Source: Sulfurimonas sp. UBA2011
GTDB lineage: Bacteria; Campylobacterota; Campylobacteria; Campylobacterales; Sulfurimonadaceae
DNA: 64,000 bases
Assembly (NCBI GenBank): GCA_002335055.1
Contig: DDCH01000007.1
Span: 57,972 to 121,971 of the forward strand
Direction of reading: 5' to 3'
The first letter of the stretch is position 1, and each line of letters starts with the position of its first letter. The position numbers were made by a program, and so were the translations under genes. Below, piece by piece: positions 1 through 9,354 of the stretch. The notes beneath the pieces were generated by a model. It ran no database searches. It was not told the DNA's origin and saw nothing but the letters and a program-made list of their open reading frames with translations.

Positions 1-108
1 AGCAAGTATCTTACGCTCAAAGTATGTACCGATTCCTGCTAATGCTGAGAATACAAGTAAAATTACAACGACTTTAATAACCGTTTCAATTAAATATGCG
101 TTATCCAT
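1..108 (-). CDS. nuoH: NADH-quinone oxidoreductase subunit H, N-terminal part (runs off the window)
   Basis: An ATG on the minus strand at 108 opens 36 codons that continue past base 1. They begin MDNAYLIETV, then a hydrophobic helix, then GIGTYFERKILA, which matches the first membrane helix of NuoH, the proton-channel subunit that forms the quinone site with NuoB and NuoD. It starts 3 bases after the nuoG stop, so it is translated from the same nuo transcript. Only the N-terminus is visible, so nothing can be said about the rest of the gene. Confidence 0.85.
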   Translation of the reverse strand, partial: MDNAYLIETVIKVVVILLVFSALAGIGTYFERKILA

Positions 109-111
109 ATA

Positions 112-2601
112 TTACACCTTTTGTATCGAAGCATTAGCAAAACGATAACCGTTTACTAAAGCTCCTGAGTTTAATTTTGAATCAAATGTTGGTAAAACAG
201 TGATGTTTCCTGCAATTTTAGTATCACATACGATATTTGCAGTAAGTTCACCATTGTCAGTTTTGACAGATACACTGTCACCTTCATTAAGTTCTGATGC
301 TTCTAGAGCTTCAGTACTCATATAAACACCACTCTTCTCATCAAGATTAGTAGTGTTTTTTGTAAAGTCTGTGAACTGTCTAACCGGGTTTGCTAAATAA
401 ATAATAGCACCATCTAAACCAAGTGCTTCATCGATCTTAATCACATTCTCATCACTTGAAGTACTTGTGCTTAGGCTCTCAAGCTTATAACCACGTATTT
501 CCTCTCCAGCATTTGTATAATGATCAGGAAGATCATCAAATGCTTCTGCTTTAAATCCATCTATACTGCCTAACTCTACAGTATAGTCTATAGTATTCTC
601 TGCATTAAGTCCTAAAGCATTTGCTATATCATTGAGTGTATAACCACCATAAGGAAGTGCTGCATTTGTCGGGTTAACACTTTTGTTAATGCTCGTAAGT
701 GTTCCCTCTTGTTGGTTTATTGCTGGCATATCAAGATCACCCTCACCTAAACCACTAAGTACGAAATCAGCATCTGTGTTATATCCAACTGCATATGATC
801 CAGCAGTGTCACTTAACTCATTTATCATCGCTACACCAAGTGTATTTGTAAGTGTTGGAATCATGATTAATTCAAACTCTGAGTACTTTTCAACTAAAGC
901 AACTAAACGAGCAAGATTTTTTGAATTAGGATGGTTATAAAGGTCAGGACCAACTATCATTGAGAAAGTATCTTTTTTCTTCATAAGTTTTGCAAATGTT
1001 TCCATAAAGTCATCAGCCATTCCAAGCATTGAAAGTAGTCTGTTATCATCAACTTCTACTTCTTTACTTACTTTCTTAGGAACCATTTTAGATTTTTCTA
1101 CTTCAACTTCTTCTTCTTCGCCAGTTTCTTCATTTACTTTCATCTCTTTAACGATTTGGATAACTTTTTCTTTAATAGTTTCAGTTACTGTAATAGTTTT
1201 TGTAGAGTGAAATGATGCAAGGTACTCAACTATATCAGTTGGAAGTTTTGACTTATCTGCAAATAGATCTAAAACTAAGTATAACGCTGTCTCTTCTTGA
1301 AGAGGTTTATGGTTAATACTTACTATATTTTTACTCATATCATCAACAACTGGGTCAGCAAGAGGGTGGAAATAAAGTGCCGCACCTTTGTTTGTAGTAA
1401 GAGAGTTATTTAGAGCATATCTAGCATTAGGATTATCAGTTTTAATAGCTGTACCAATACTTACAATAAAGTTAGAATTCATTGAAGTTTTTAAATCACT
1501 TCCGTAAAGACTTGTTCCACTTACAGCAGAGTAATCACTTAAAAAAGTTTGAAAAGATTTTGCTTCATCATTTACAAGCTTATAACCAAACTTATTTTTG
1601 AGTGTTTCAAGTATAAATGCTTCTTCATTTGTAATTGTTGAAGTAAACTTAATAGTATCAGCTTTTTTAAATGCTTCAAGAGCTTTTACAAATGCAACTT
1701 CATCTTTTACAACATCTCTGTTTTCATAATCAAAACCATAACGACCAGCACCACAAAGTGATACATAGTTCCACTCATTCATAACACGGTAGATTTTCTC
1801 ATCAGGATTATGAACACTTGTATGCTTCACATCGTAAGAGATTTGACAACCTGCTGAACAGTGTCCACATGTAGCTGGAATACTTTTAAGTTCCCAAGAG
1901 TTTGACTTATACATAAACTGTGTACTAACAAGTGCTCCAACTGGACAAACAGCAGCACACTCTCCACAAGATGTACAATCAAGAACATCAGTACCATTAG
2001 TAAGACCAATCACTGACTTGTTGAGTTTATTCCACATTGCATATGAGTCTTTAGGCATACTCTCTTTATACTCTGCATTAAGTGGATCACCACCACGTGC
2101 AATAGTTTTTAATGAGTTATCCCCAATCATATCCTTACAAGCAGTTACACAACGCTCACAAACGATACAAAGACCCGGATCATAATGTAAGTGACCCCAA
2201 TCATGTGAAGCTCTATCTACATCTTGAACTGTATAAGACTGTGAATCCACACCTATTTCTAGTGTATAGTTCTGAAGTTCACATTCTCCTGATTGATCAC
2301 ATACACCACACTGAAGAGGATGATTTACATCATATACTTCCATGATAGCACGACGCTCTTTTTCAATCGTTTCTGTCGTAGTTGTAATATTCATGCCTTC
2401 TTTAGCTTTAGCATTACAAGCATATACTTGTTTACCATCAGCTTCAACAAGACAAATACGACAAGCTAAAGTCGGACTACATCTTGTCAGATAACATATT
2501 GCAGGGATGTAAATATCATTCGCACGTGCTGCATTGAGTATGAACTCACCTTCTTGTGTAACAATCTCTTTTCCATCTATGTTTATACTTACATTACTCA
2601 T
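112..2601 (-). CDS. nuoG: NADH-quinone oxidoreductase (complex I) subunit G
   Basis: Iron-sulfur subunit of the peripheral arm of complex I, 829 aa. Ligand sets are complete: [2Fe-2S] C36, C47, C50, C62; N3 with H94, C98, C101, C107; 4Fe-4S clusters C145/C148/C151/C155 and C209/C212/C215/C219; and N7 type C245, C248, C252, C283. The molybdopterin-fold remainder follows. Residues about 468-520 form a highly charged Glu/Lys/Val-rich insert that looks low-complexity. No NuoE or NuoF with NADH/FMN sites is present in the operon, as in Campylobacter and Helicobacter, so the electron donor is probably flavodoxin or ferredoxin rather than NADH (family knowledge, not seen here). The gap upstream holds a decayed gene related to residues 547-590 of this protein. 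Confidence 0.95.
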   Translation of the reverse strand: MSNVSINIDGKEIVTQEGEFILNAARANDIYIPAICYLTRCSPTLACRICLVEADGKQVYACNAKAKEGMNITTTTETIEKERRAIMEVYDVNHPLQCGVCDQSGECELQNYTLEIGVDSQSYTVQDVDRASHDWGHLHYDPGLCIVCERCVTACKDMIGDNSLKTIARGGDPLNAEYKESMPKDSYAMWNKLNKSVIGLTNGTDVLDCTSCGECAAVCPVGALVSTQFMYKSNSWELKSIPATCGHCSAGCQISYDVKHTSVHNPDEKIYRVMNEWNYVSLCGAGRYGFDYENRDVVKDEVAFVKALEAFKKADTIKFTSTITNEEAFILETLKNKFGYKLVNDEAKSFQTFLSDYSAVSGTSLYGSDLKTSMNSNFIVSIGTAIKTDNPNARYALNNSLTTNKGAALYFHPLADPVVDDMSKNIVSINHKPLQEETALYLVLDLFADKSKLPTDIVEYLASFHSTKTITVTETIKEKVIQIVKEMKVNEETGEEEEVEVEKSKMVPKKVSKEVEVDDNRLLSMLGMADDFMETFAKLMKKKDTFSMIVGPDLYNHPNSKNLARLVALVEKYSEFELIMIPTLTNTLGVAMINELSDTAGSYAVGYNTDADFVLSGLGEGDLDMPAINQQEGTLTSINKSVNPTNAALPYGGYTLNDIANALGLNAENTIDYTVELGSIDGFKAEAFDDLPDHYTNAGEEIRGYKLESLSTSTSSDENVIKIDEALGLDGAIIYLANPVRQFTDFTKNTTNLDEKSGVYMSTEALEASELNEGDSVSVKTDNGELTANIVCDTKIAGNITVLPTFDSKLNSGALVNGYRFANASIQKV

Positions 2602-2614
2602 TTTTCTACTCTCA

Positions 2615-2846
2615 TTATATTAGATTATAAAGACGTTTGTCTTTACTTATATCAAAACTTGAATTTATCTCGTAACTTATTTCATCTAGCATATAAGAGA
2701 GAAACACTAGTTGTGTTCACATCACTCGGAATTATGACAAGAAAAAATTTACTATATCTTTCGATAACAGTTGTAAGTTTTGCGATATTTATAACACACT
2801 AATGTGTAAAAATACCACTACTTACTACAAGAACACAATATTCGCT
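2615..2846 (-). pseudogene. Decayed complex I accessory subunit (NuoG C-terminal-like; HP1265/Cj1574 position)
   Basis: The 243-base gap between the NuoE-like gene and nuoG is not empty. Read on the minus strand it encodes a stretch that aligns without gaps to NuoG residues 547-590: 15 of 44 identical by my count and most others conservative. Shared landmarks include the single His, N-I/L-A-K/R-L, E-R/K-Y-S-x-F, I-P and N-T. The frame is broken by a TAG at 2799-2801 and shifts near 2700-2710, after which the other frame continues to a TAA at 2615-2617. No start codon remains. In Campylobacter and Helicobacter this slot holds the NuoF-replacing subunit (Cj1574c, HP1265). This is most likely the 3' relic of that gene or of a nuoG duplicate; identity with HP1265-type proteins is inferred. 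Confidence 0.75.
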
Positions 2847-3072
2847 AATCTTTCTTTACAACGACAGTCCAATCGACTTCGTTGAATTTAAGTGAGTTGT
2901 ACAATTCATAACCACACTCTTTTACTAAATCTGCACTTCTTTGAACTGGAGTAAAATCACCAATTTCAAAAAGAAAGATCAATGTCTCAGTTGCTTTATG
3001 AGACTCACTAAGAATCTCTTTCATACGAGACTCAAAGTTGTCTTTTAAATGTCTTAAATCATATCTTTTCAT
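2845..3072 (-). CDS. NuoE-position small complex I subunit (HP1264/Cj1575 type)
   Basis: A 75-aa protein beginning [19 protein letters not shown]. Its start codon overlaps the nuoD stop by one base (TAATG), so it is translationally coupled. It has none of the four cysteines of true NuoE, hence no [2Fe-2S] cluster, and no nucleotide-binding motif. Size and position match the short subunit that replaces NuoE in Campylobacter and Helicobacter. Its usual partner gene directly downstream is reduced to a remnant here, so whether this subunit still works in an electron-input module is open. Confidence 0.8.
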   Translation of the reverse strand: MKRYDLRHLKDNFESRMKEILSESHKATETLIFLFEIGDFTPVQRSADLVKECGYELYNSLKFNEVDWTVVVKKD

Positions 3073-4313
3073 TATCTATCTACCTCTCCAAATACAATGT
3101 TTGTAGTACCAATAATCGATACAACATCTGGGATATAGTGACCTGGTAAAAGGTCAGTTAAAATACCTGTGTGCCAAAAAGATGGTGCACGTAACTTTAG
3201 TCTATAAGGATATGGTCCACCTTGAGAGTTAATAAAGAAACCAAGTTCACCTTTTGGTGACTCAGTTGCAATATAAACTTCGCCAACTGGCGGTCTCATA
3301 CCTTGTGTTACAAGAACAAAGTGTTGCATTAAAGAGTAGTTTTGAGTCATGATATCTATCTTTGGAGCTGATATATATTTTGGTGCATGAGCCATTAAGT
3401 CTGTTTGACCATTTTTAACTGTCTCTTGATACATATCAATTGTTTGATAAAGAATCTTTGCAGTTTCTCTCATCTCTTCCATATATACACGGTAACGAGC
3501 AAAGTTGTCACCCTTATCAGAGTAAGGTACATTAAACTCGATTTCATCATATAACTCATACGGCTCTTCTTTACGAATATCCCATTGTACGCCAGATGCT
3601 CTAAGCATTGGACCTGTACAACCCCATGATAGTGCCATCTCAGTTGAGATTACACCAACATCTTCCATTCTCATTAGCCAAATACGGTTAGTATCAAGTA
3701 AGTCTTCATAATCTTTGATATTTTGTGGTAACTTATCAAGGAATGTTTTAAGTTGAGAAAGAAAAGTATCTTGAATATCTAGTGGAACTCCACCGATACG
3801 GATAGCTGCATGTGTTAAACGTGCACCACAATAACCCTCGATAATATCCATTAAGTACTCACGCTCACGGAAAGCATATAAGAAAACTGTCATAGCACCA
3901 ATATCTAGAGCAGTTGTTGCAAGCCAGAAAAGGTGAGACATAAGTCTGTTAATCTCTAAAAGCATCATACGAATAACTTTCGCACGACGAGGAACTTCTA
4001 CATCTATAAGTTTTTCAACTGCAAGAGCGAAACCATAGTTGTTTGAAGATGAAGCAATATAATCCATACGGTCAGTTGTAGGCATGAACTCGTTATAAAT
4101 CATATTTTCAGCCATCTTCTCCATACCACGGTGAAGATATCCAACATCTGGATGTGCTTTTACTATCTGCTCTTGTTGAAGGTGAAGCATTAAACGCAAC
4201 TGCCCGTGAGCAGAAGGGTGTTGAGGACCAAAATTTAATATAAGTTCATTATCTTCCCTATCAAAAGAAATATTTTCAAAAAATGGTGTTAATCTATTTT
4301 TTACCTGTGCCAT
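3072..4313 (-). CDS. nuoD: NADH-quinone oxidoreductase subunit D
   Basis: The 49-kDa subunit, 413 aa, evolved from the [NiFe]-hydrogenase large subunit, which with NuoB lines the quinone pocket. Recognisable motifs are [17 protein letters not shown] near residue 27, [24 protein letters not shown] at the C-terminus and RLMSHLFWL in the centre. The length is normal for stand-alone NuoD, so it is not fused to NuoC. It lies 11 bases after nuoC and overlaps the next gene by one base. Confidence 0.96.
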   Translation of the reverse strand: MAQVKNRLTPFFENISFDREDNELILNFGPQHPSAHGQLRLMLHLQQEQIVKAHPDVGYLHRGMEKMAENMIYNEFMPTTDRMDYIASSSNNYGFALAVEKLIDVEVPRRAKVIRMMLLEINRLMSHLFWLATTALDIGAMTVFLYAFREREYLMDIIEGYCGARLTHAAIRIGGVPLDIQDTFLSQLKTFLDKLPQNIKDYEDLLDTNRIWLMRMEDVGVISTEMALSWGCTGPMLRASGVQWDIRKEEPYELYDEIEFNVPYSDKGDNFARYRVYMEEMRETAKILYQTIDMYQETVKNGQTDLMAHAPKYISAPKIDIMTQNYSLMQHFVLVTQGMRPPVGEVYIATESPKGELGFFINSQGGPYPYRLKLRAPSFWHTGILTDLLPGHYIPDVVSIIGTTNIVFGEVDR

Positions 4314-4324
4314 TATCTACCGCC

Positions 4325-5131
4325 CTATCTTTGTGGATCATCAATAATTTTTGATGCATCTTTTGTAAATTTTTTGACGAGGAAAACGCCACCCTCTTCT
4401 TGATAATCCTGCTTATTAGGCTCTTCATTACCAGTGATTTCAGTTCCCTTAGGTACTTCAAAACCAAGACGAGCAAAACGCTCTGAATCATATCTATCAA
4501 CACGAGCTGTATCACGGATTTCAGGTCCGATTACATCACGAGCTTCTTTTCCGTAAATTTTATCTACTTCATACCAAGCCGCAAACTCATCACCCTCTAG
4601 AGGGTAAGTTTTCAGCAGTGGATTTCCTTGCCAATCGTAAGGAAGTAAAATACGTTTCATAAATGGATGATTATTTGCTTCAATCCCAAACATATCAAAC
4701 ATCTCACGCTCACTCCAATCAGCACAACGGAAAAGTGACTCAACACTATCAACTGCATCACCATTATTGATGAAAAACTTAATACGAAGGCGCTTACGTT
4801 TAGTCATAGAAAGCATTTGATAAAAAATCTCAAAAGTATTATCTTTAGCTAACCAATCAATAGCAGACATTTCACTTAGTTGTGTATATGTGAGCTCATC
4901 CCTTAAAAATTCTAAAACTCCATAAATATCACTAGCATTGATATAAACTATCATCTGCTTCATTTGGATAAAAGACTCTTTAACATCAAATTTTTCTTTT
5001 AGAGCTGCTAAATCTGCTGCAAAAACTTCATCAGTTTCTACTTCTTGTTTTGGAACTTGCGGTGCTACATAATATCTATCTGTATAGTAAGCTTTAGCTT
5101 GTACATCATCTTTGGGAGTATATGCTCTCAT
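4325..5131 (-). CDS. nuoC: NADH-quinone oxidoreductase subunit C
   Basis: The 30-kDa subunit of the complex I peripheral arm, 268 aa. The family signature ADWSEREMFDMFGI followed by HPFMKRILLPYDWQG lies at about residues 147-180. It carries an N-terminal extension of about 50 residues and a charged C-terminal tail beyond the core domain, as in other Campylobacterota NuoC. The start is 1 base after the nuoB stop, so the genes are co-translated. Confidence 0.95.
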   Translation of the reverse strand: MRAYTPKDDVQAKAYYTDRYYVAPQVPKQEVETDEVFAADLAALKEKFDVKESFIQMKQMIVYINASDIYGVLEFLRDELTYTQLSEMSAIDWLAKDNTFEIFYQMLSMTKRKRLRIKFFINNGDAVDSVESLFRCADWSEREMFDMFGIEANNHPFMKRILLPYDWQGNPLLKTYPLEGDEFAAWYEVDKIYGKEARDVIGPEIRDTARVDRYDSERFARLGFEVPKGTEITGNEEPNKQDYQEEGGVFLVKKFTKDASKIIDDPQR

Positions 5132-5132
5132 A

Positions 5133-5642
5133 TTACATTAACCTTTTTGGCTTCTGTGCATTACCAGCTTTATTAGCACGAATTTTCTTCTGTAGTAACA
5201 TTACACCATACTGAAGTGTTTCAGGACGAGGTGCACAACCTGGAAGATATAAATCTACTGGAATTACTCTATCACATCCTTGAACTGTTGCATATGTATT
5301 AAACATACCACCAGTATTCGCACATGAACCCATTGAAATAACCCATCTAGGCTCAGTCATTTGGTCATATAAACGCTTAATAAACTCAGCATGTTTTTTT
5401 GTAAGTGTTCCTGCAACTATCATAACATCTGCTTGACGTGGAGAAGCACGGAAAATAGTACCGTATCTATCGAAGTCAAAACGTGATGCACCTGATGCCA
5501 TCATTTCAATACCGCAACAAGCAAGACCATAAGTCAGTGCCCAGATTGAGTTTGAACGACCCCAATTTACTATTTTGTCAATTGATGTAAGTGCGACTGG
5601 AAGTCCACCATCTTGTGTGTAATTTACTTTATGCTGTGCCAT
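5133..5642 (-). CDS. nuoB: NADH-quinone oxidoreductase subunit B
   Basis: The PSST subunit, which carries cluster N2, the last iron-sulfur cluster before quinone; about 169 aa. The adjacent cysteines ([10 protein letters not shown]), GSCANTGG and LPGCAPRPE supply the four N2 ligands. I place the start at 5642 ([10 protein letters not shown]) because a GGAG ribosome site sits about 8 bases upstream; an in-frame ATG at 5663 would add seven residues but has no such site. Either start overlaps the end of nuoA (by 19 bases with the chosen start), which indicates coupling. Confidence 0.95.
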   Translation of the reverse strand: MAQHKVNYTQDGGLPVALTSIDKIVNWGRSNSIWALTYGLACCGIEMMASGASRFDFDRYGTIFRASPRQADVMIVAGTLTKKHAEFIKRLYDQMTEPRWVISMGSCANTGGMFNTYATVQGCDRVIPVDLYLPGCAPRPETLQYGVMLLQKKIRANKAGNAQKPKRLM

Positions 5643-6013
5643 TCTAGGGCTCCTTTTTTCCATGCGTATACGAAACCGATAGTAAGAAGTAATATAAATA
5701 TTAACATCTCAGCAAAACCAAACCAACCAAGTAGTTTAAAGTCTACTGCCCATGGAAACATAAAAACTATTTCAACATCAAATAGTAAAAATAGTAATGC
5801 AAAAAGATAAAACTGTGGTGAAATTCTATTTGGTTGTTTAGTAATTTCTGGTCCACACTCATATACTGAGAGTTTAATTTTTTCGCTATCTTTACGTGCT
5901 AGTGCACGACTTGCTAGACGTGCCACTATTGTTGTTGCTGTAAATGCACCAAATGTCATTACAAATAGTACAAATACACCAAAATATGGGTTTGAAGTTA
6001 CTATATGCTCCAT
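5624..6013 (-). CDS. nuoA: NADH-quinone oxidoreductase subunit A
   Basis: First gene of the nuo operon, 129 aa, a membrane-arm subunit with three predicted helices (residues about 10-32, 67-90 and 96-118). The conserved loop [10 protein letters not shown] and the acidic [12 protein letters not shown] segment identify NuoA. An AAGGTAGG ribosome site lies about 6 bases before the ATG. The operon promoter should lie in the AT-rich gap just upstream (6020-6080), but no single -10 element stands out. Confidence 0.95.
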   Translation of the reverse strand: MEHIVTSNPYFGVFVLFVMTFGAFTATTIVARLASRALARKDSEKIKLSVYECGPEITKQPNRISPQFYLFALLFLLFDVEIVFMFPWAVDFKLLGWFGFAEMLIFILLLTIGFVYAWKKGALEWHSIK

Positions 6014-6381
6014 ATAACCTACCTTTAAAAGTCAAGAGTTTTATTTATAATAAATATAACTCTTTAAAATATTTGTTTTCCATCAAATTGTCGAGGAAAA
6101 AACAGTTAATGCACTATATCAAAAAGTGTATTAAATTATTATTTTATTGAAGCTAAGTATGAGGCAGTGTCACTTATTGCTACATAACTAATAAGATATA
6201 TTCAAATACTAAATTACTTATTATTTTGCATTTATCAATACTCGTGTTAATATTGTTATTATTTATTGATTTGAGGTGCTTATCATGAGATAAGAATATG
6301 AAATACTAGCAAACAGCAGTTATCTTATTACTCTGGACTTCAAAACTATTTCTTACTTTTGATAATGTAAAAAAAGTTTTG
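6014..6381. other. AT-rich intergenic gap upstream of the nuo operon
   Basis: About 370 bases with no convincing gene on either strand. It should hold the nuoA promoter (several AT-rich TATAAA-like stretches around 6040-6060 on the minus strand) and the end of the AAA ATPase transcript. A small perfect palindrome, CTTATC-ATGA-GATAAG, sits at 6279-6294. Given how many gaps in this window hold gene relics I read it for one and found no sustained recognisable protein. Confidence 0.5.
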
Positions 6382-8118
6382 TTATTTACTTAAAAAACCC
6401 ATAGATTTTTCACTGTCAAAGTTTGCATCTTTTTCTCTTTTTATCTCATCAATAAAGTCTTGTGTAGTAAAAAGAGGTTTTTTTCGTACTGCAACCTTAT
6501 AAGCTGTGTTTTTAACTATCAAGCTAATCTGTCCACCAGTAAGTGAATATGTAGCTAATTCTTTTATGTCAAACTTTTTCTCATATGGAGCATCAGTAGG
6601 TAGCATTAACTTCCAAAGTTCTAAACGCTGCATTTTATCAGGTTTTTTAAACTCTATCTTGTAGTTAAAGCGACGTGAAAATGCTTTATCGATATTTTCA
6701 AGTAAGTTTGTTGTCGCTATAAGCATACCACGAAAATTTTCTATCTGTTCTAAAAAAATATTTTGCATTTGGTTATGCATCTGGTCAGCACCAGTTATTG
6801 TTCCTGAGCTTCTCGCACCTAAGAACTGATCAGCCTCATTTAGTAGTAAAATAGGCTCTGTTTTGGTCTTTTCACTTAACTCATAAAAGGTGTCAAAAAT
6901 CTTACGAACATTTTTTTCGCTCTCCCCTACATACATAGAAAGTATCTTTGAGCAATCAAATGCAAGGACTTGGCGTTTAAGAGACTTTGCCAGGGAGTAT
7001 GCTGTCATAGTTTTACCAGTTCCAGCTGCCCCATAAAAAATAATCCGAGCATCTATACCAGACTTTTTATCTTTTATACCCCATTTTACAAGGCGAGCCA
7101 CTACTTCTTTGTCTACTTGTTGCATAAGGTTGTCAAGGGTCTCACGAGTTGTATCATTAAGAACTACTTCATCTAACGATGTGTCACTGTCTATAAGTTC
7201 GAAAATATCTTGTTCTTCTATAAGTGCTCCAAGTTTTAAACGTGTTACTTTTTTTCTTTTTTGTGGATGAATTATACTTTGAAGTACATCATCTACTATA
7301 TAAAATGCACGTGAAATTCCACCAAAAGGATTGAGCATCTCTTCATAGTCAATGATTTCATTACTTATAAGGTTTGCACCATCTTCAAGTAAAGAACGGT
7401 TCTTTATGCGCTCATAATCATCTAAGGATATTAAATCTATGAGAGCATTCATCTCACGAAGTGAGGCATCACTTGCACTGTACTCTTCACGAAGTAGTGC
7501 TATAAATATAACTTGTTCTAAAGTAGTCATCTTTTTTGTTTTAAAAAATTTATCTAATACTAGGTTTTCTGAGGTTTGTGCAACTCTTTCATCTATACGA
7601 ATCTCAAGAAGTTTCAGCTTTGCCTGAAGTCTATCTATTCCTAATGAGTGTTCATGTACATTTTGACGAATTACTGACATCTTCTGATACAGTTCAATAC
7701 GAAAAAATTGGTCTTGAAGGTACTCTAGGTGATCGGCATAAGGTTTTACATCAGGTAAGTCAGATTCTATAGACCCCTCTTGCAGAAGTCGTAAAAATGA
7801 TGGAGTAAGTCCAACTGCTGTGTTTAAGAGTTCTAAGGGTGTTACTTCTGAAATTTTTATTGGAGTAAAACTTTGTTGATGAATCCAACCGAGTTCTAGT
7901 AGGTTTTTAAGCTCACTTAAGTGCTCTAAATGTTCAAAATTTTGAACACTATAAAGTTCTTGGAGTAATGTAAGTACAAGTAAGTCATCTTCACCTTCCA
8001 TATACTTTTGTGCTAAAAACTGAAGCATCTCTGCTTCAATTTTACTACATTTAAGATGTGTAAAAACTATAGTTTTACTCACATTTTTTTGTGATAAGAA
8101 ATTTACTAAATTTTTCAA
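6382..8118 (-). CDS. AAA+ family ATPase with NEAD-type Walker B
   Basis: A 578-aa protein. Residues 1-355 are an alpha-rich region I do not recognise; residues 357-560 are a classical AAA module with Walker A GAAGTGKT at 363-370, a pore-loop-like MYVGESEKN at 395-403, Walker B LLLNEAD at 424-430 and arginine finger SRRF at 481-484. The usual first Asp of Walker B is Asn, a variant I recall from other bacterial AAA proteins of unknown role. The start is TTG at 8118, with AAGGA 5 bases upstream. Not co-transcribed with anything obvious downstream. Substrate unknown; a chaperone or remodelling role is only an inference from the fold. Confidence 0.85.
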   Translation of the reverse strand: MKNLVNFLSQKNVSKTIVFTHLKCSKIEAEMLQFLAQKYMEGEDDLLVLTLLQELYSVQNFEHLEHLSELKNLLELGWIHQQSFTPIKISEVTPLELLNTAVGLTPSFLRLLQEGSIESDLPDVKPYADHLEYLQDQFFRIELYQKMSVIRQNVHEHSLGIDRLQAKLKLLEIRIDERVAQTSENLVLDKFFKTKKMTTLEQVIFIALLREEYSASDASLREMNALIDLISLDDYERIKNRSLLEDGANLISNEIIDYEEMLNPFGGISRAFYIVDDVLQSIIHPQKRKKVTRLKLGALIEEQDIFELIDSDTSLDEVVLNDTTRETLDNLMQQVDKEVVARLVKWGIKDKKSGIDARIIFYGAAGTGKTMTAYSLAKSLKRQVLAFDCSKILSMYVGESEKNVRKIFDTFYELSEKTKTEPILLLNEADQFLGARSSGTITGADQMHNQMQNIFLEQIENFRGMLIATTNLLENIDKAFSRRFNYKIEFKKPDKMQRLELWKLMLPTDAPYEKKFDIKELATYSLTGGQISLIVKNTAYKVAVRKKPLFTTQDFIDEIKREKDANFDSEKSMGFLSK

Positions 8119-8126
8119 GTCTTTCC

Positions 8127-8430
8127 TTAAAATTTATAACCTACACCGGCTGAGATGAGAAGTGTGTTTGAGTGACTTAATGTACCATTAATCTTGTTTA
8201 CATTAACAGAGCTAGAAATATCTCTCTCTTCTTTCATTGAGTAAAGTACTGATAAACCTACATCCAAAAGAGATAGCTAGCTCATTGGTAACTTCATAAG
8301 CTACCCTAGCATTTATCTCTATCATTTAAAGTGTAAACTCTTCTGCAGAAGTTTTAGCAGGCTTTTCTTTCCACTTTCAAGTCAAGCCACTAGGAACTAC
8401 TATACTTAAACCAAGTCAAACTATGCTGTG
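8127..8430 (-). pseudogene. FadL/TodX-type outer-membrane transporter, 3' remnant
   Basis: The gap between nfo and the AAA ATPase reads as the last ~95 codons of a FadL-like beta-barrel. Visible pieces are VVPSGLT, KWKEKPAKTSAEEFTL, INARVAYEVTNELAISFG and the C-terminal strand ending LLISAGVGYKF then TAA at 8127. FadL proteins share the AKTSAEEFTL and aromatic-terminal signatures. The reading frame contains a TGA after GLT, a TAA after EFTL and a frameshift after ISFG. The N-terminal three quarters of the gene, including the signal peptide, are missing. The final TAA abuts the ribosome site of the ATPase gene. Confidence 0.8.
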
Positions 8431-8466
8431 TCGCTGAACTTTAGTTCGTGTCATTAATATTATTAC

Positions 8467-9354
8467 TTAATTCTCAAAACTATAGAGTAGTTCTATCTCT
8501 TCTTTCCATATAGTATCATCGATTGTCTCTAAAACAAGAGGAATATCATTCATTCTCTCATCTTGCATTAGAAATTTAAATGAATCTAGACCAATTTCTC
8601 CTTTCCCTAGAGAGTGATGTCTATCAACATGAGAGCCTAAGACTGGTTTAGAGTCATTTATATGCATACCCATAAGGTATTTAAAACCTACAACTTTTTC
8701 AAACTCAGCCCAAGTTTTATCGTAAGTTTCTCTTGTTCTTATGTCGTAACCTGCTGTAAACATATGACAAGTATCTATACAAACACCTATACGAGACTTA
8801 TCTTCTACCTTATCTATGATGTGAGCTAAGTGCTCAAAACGCCAACCAAGATTACTTCCTTGTCCCGCTGTATTTTCTAAAACAGCACTCACACCACTTG
8901 TCTTATCTAGAGCCATGTTTATTGACTCTGCTATAACATCTAAACAAACATCTTCAATCGGTTTCATAATCTCAATATTTTCTTTATCTGCTTTTTTTAC
9001 CTTGGAGAGATGACTACCTGGGTGAAAGTTAAGACGATCTAGACCTAGTAATGCACACCGTTCTAACTCGTCTATAAACGCAGCCCGAGACTTCTCTAAT
9101 TTCTCCACTTCTGGATGACCTAAGTTGATAAGGTAAGAGTCATGTGGGAGTATATGCTTTGGCAATATCCCACTTTTATCTAAAGCTGACTTAAACTTAT
9201 CGATTGTCTCAGTATCTAAATCTTTTGAAACCCATTGACGTTGATTTTTAGTAAAAAGAGCAAATGCTTTTGCACCTATCGCCTCTGCGTTTGTCACTGC
9301 ATTAAACACTCCACCACTAGCAGAGCAATGTGCTCCTACAAATTTATTACTCAT
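8467..9354 (-). CDS. nfo: Endonuclease IV (AP endonuclease)
   Basis: Base-excision repair enzyme that cuts 5' of abasic sites and trims 3' blocking groups, 295 aa, a TIM barrel with three zinc ions. It begins [11 protein letters not shown] and carries the three signature blocks [26 protein letters not shown] and [19 protein letters not shown], which supply Glu, Asp and His metal ligands. Length is normal. The start overlaps the stop of the upstream lipoprotein gene by 4 bases, so both share a transcript. Confidence 0.96.
   Translation of the reverse strand: MSNKFVGAHCSASGGVFNAVTNAEAIGAKAFALFTKNQRQWVSKDLDTETIDKFKSALDKSGILPKHILPHDSYLINLGHPEVEKLEKSRAAFIDELERCALLGLDRLNFHPGSHLSKVKKADKENIEIMKPIEDVCLDVIAESINMALDKTSGVSAVLENTAGQGSNLGWRFEHLAHIIDKVEDKSRIGVCIDTCHMFTAGYDIRTRETYDKTWAEFEKVVGFKYLMGMHINDSKPVLGSHVDRHHSLGKGEIGLDSFKFLMQDERMNDIPLVLETIDDTIWKEEIELLYSFEN

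Noticed and set aside
2554..2802. Plus-strand 82-codon frame over the nuoG start and the gap
   Set aside because: Membrane-like composition is an artefact of AT-rich antisense reading; the minus strand carries the NuoG-like relic instead.
5133..5663. Longer nuoB start at 5663
   Set aside because: The ATG at 5642 has a GGAG site at good distance and gives the usual N-terminus; the longer form has none.
5944..6150. Plus-strand 68-codon frame over nuoA
   Set aside because: Antisense to nuoA and no ribosome site; low-complexity product.
6279..6294. CTTATC-ATGA-GATAAG palindrome as terminator or operator
   Set aside because: Too short and AT-rich, with no U-tract and no second copy nearby; kept only as a note on the gap.
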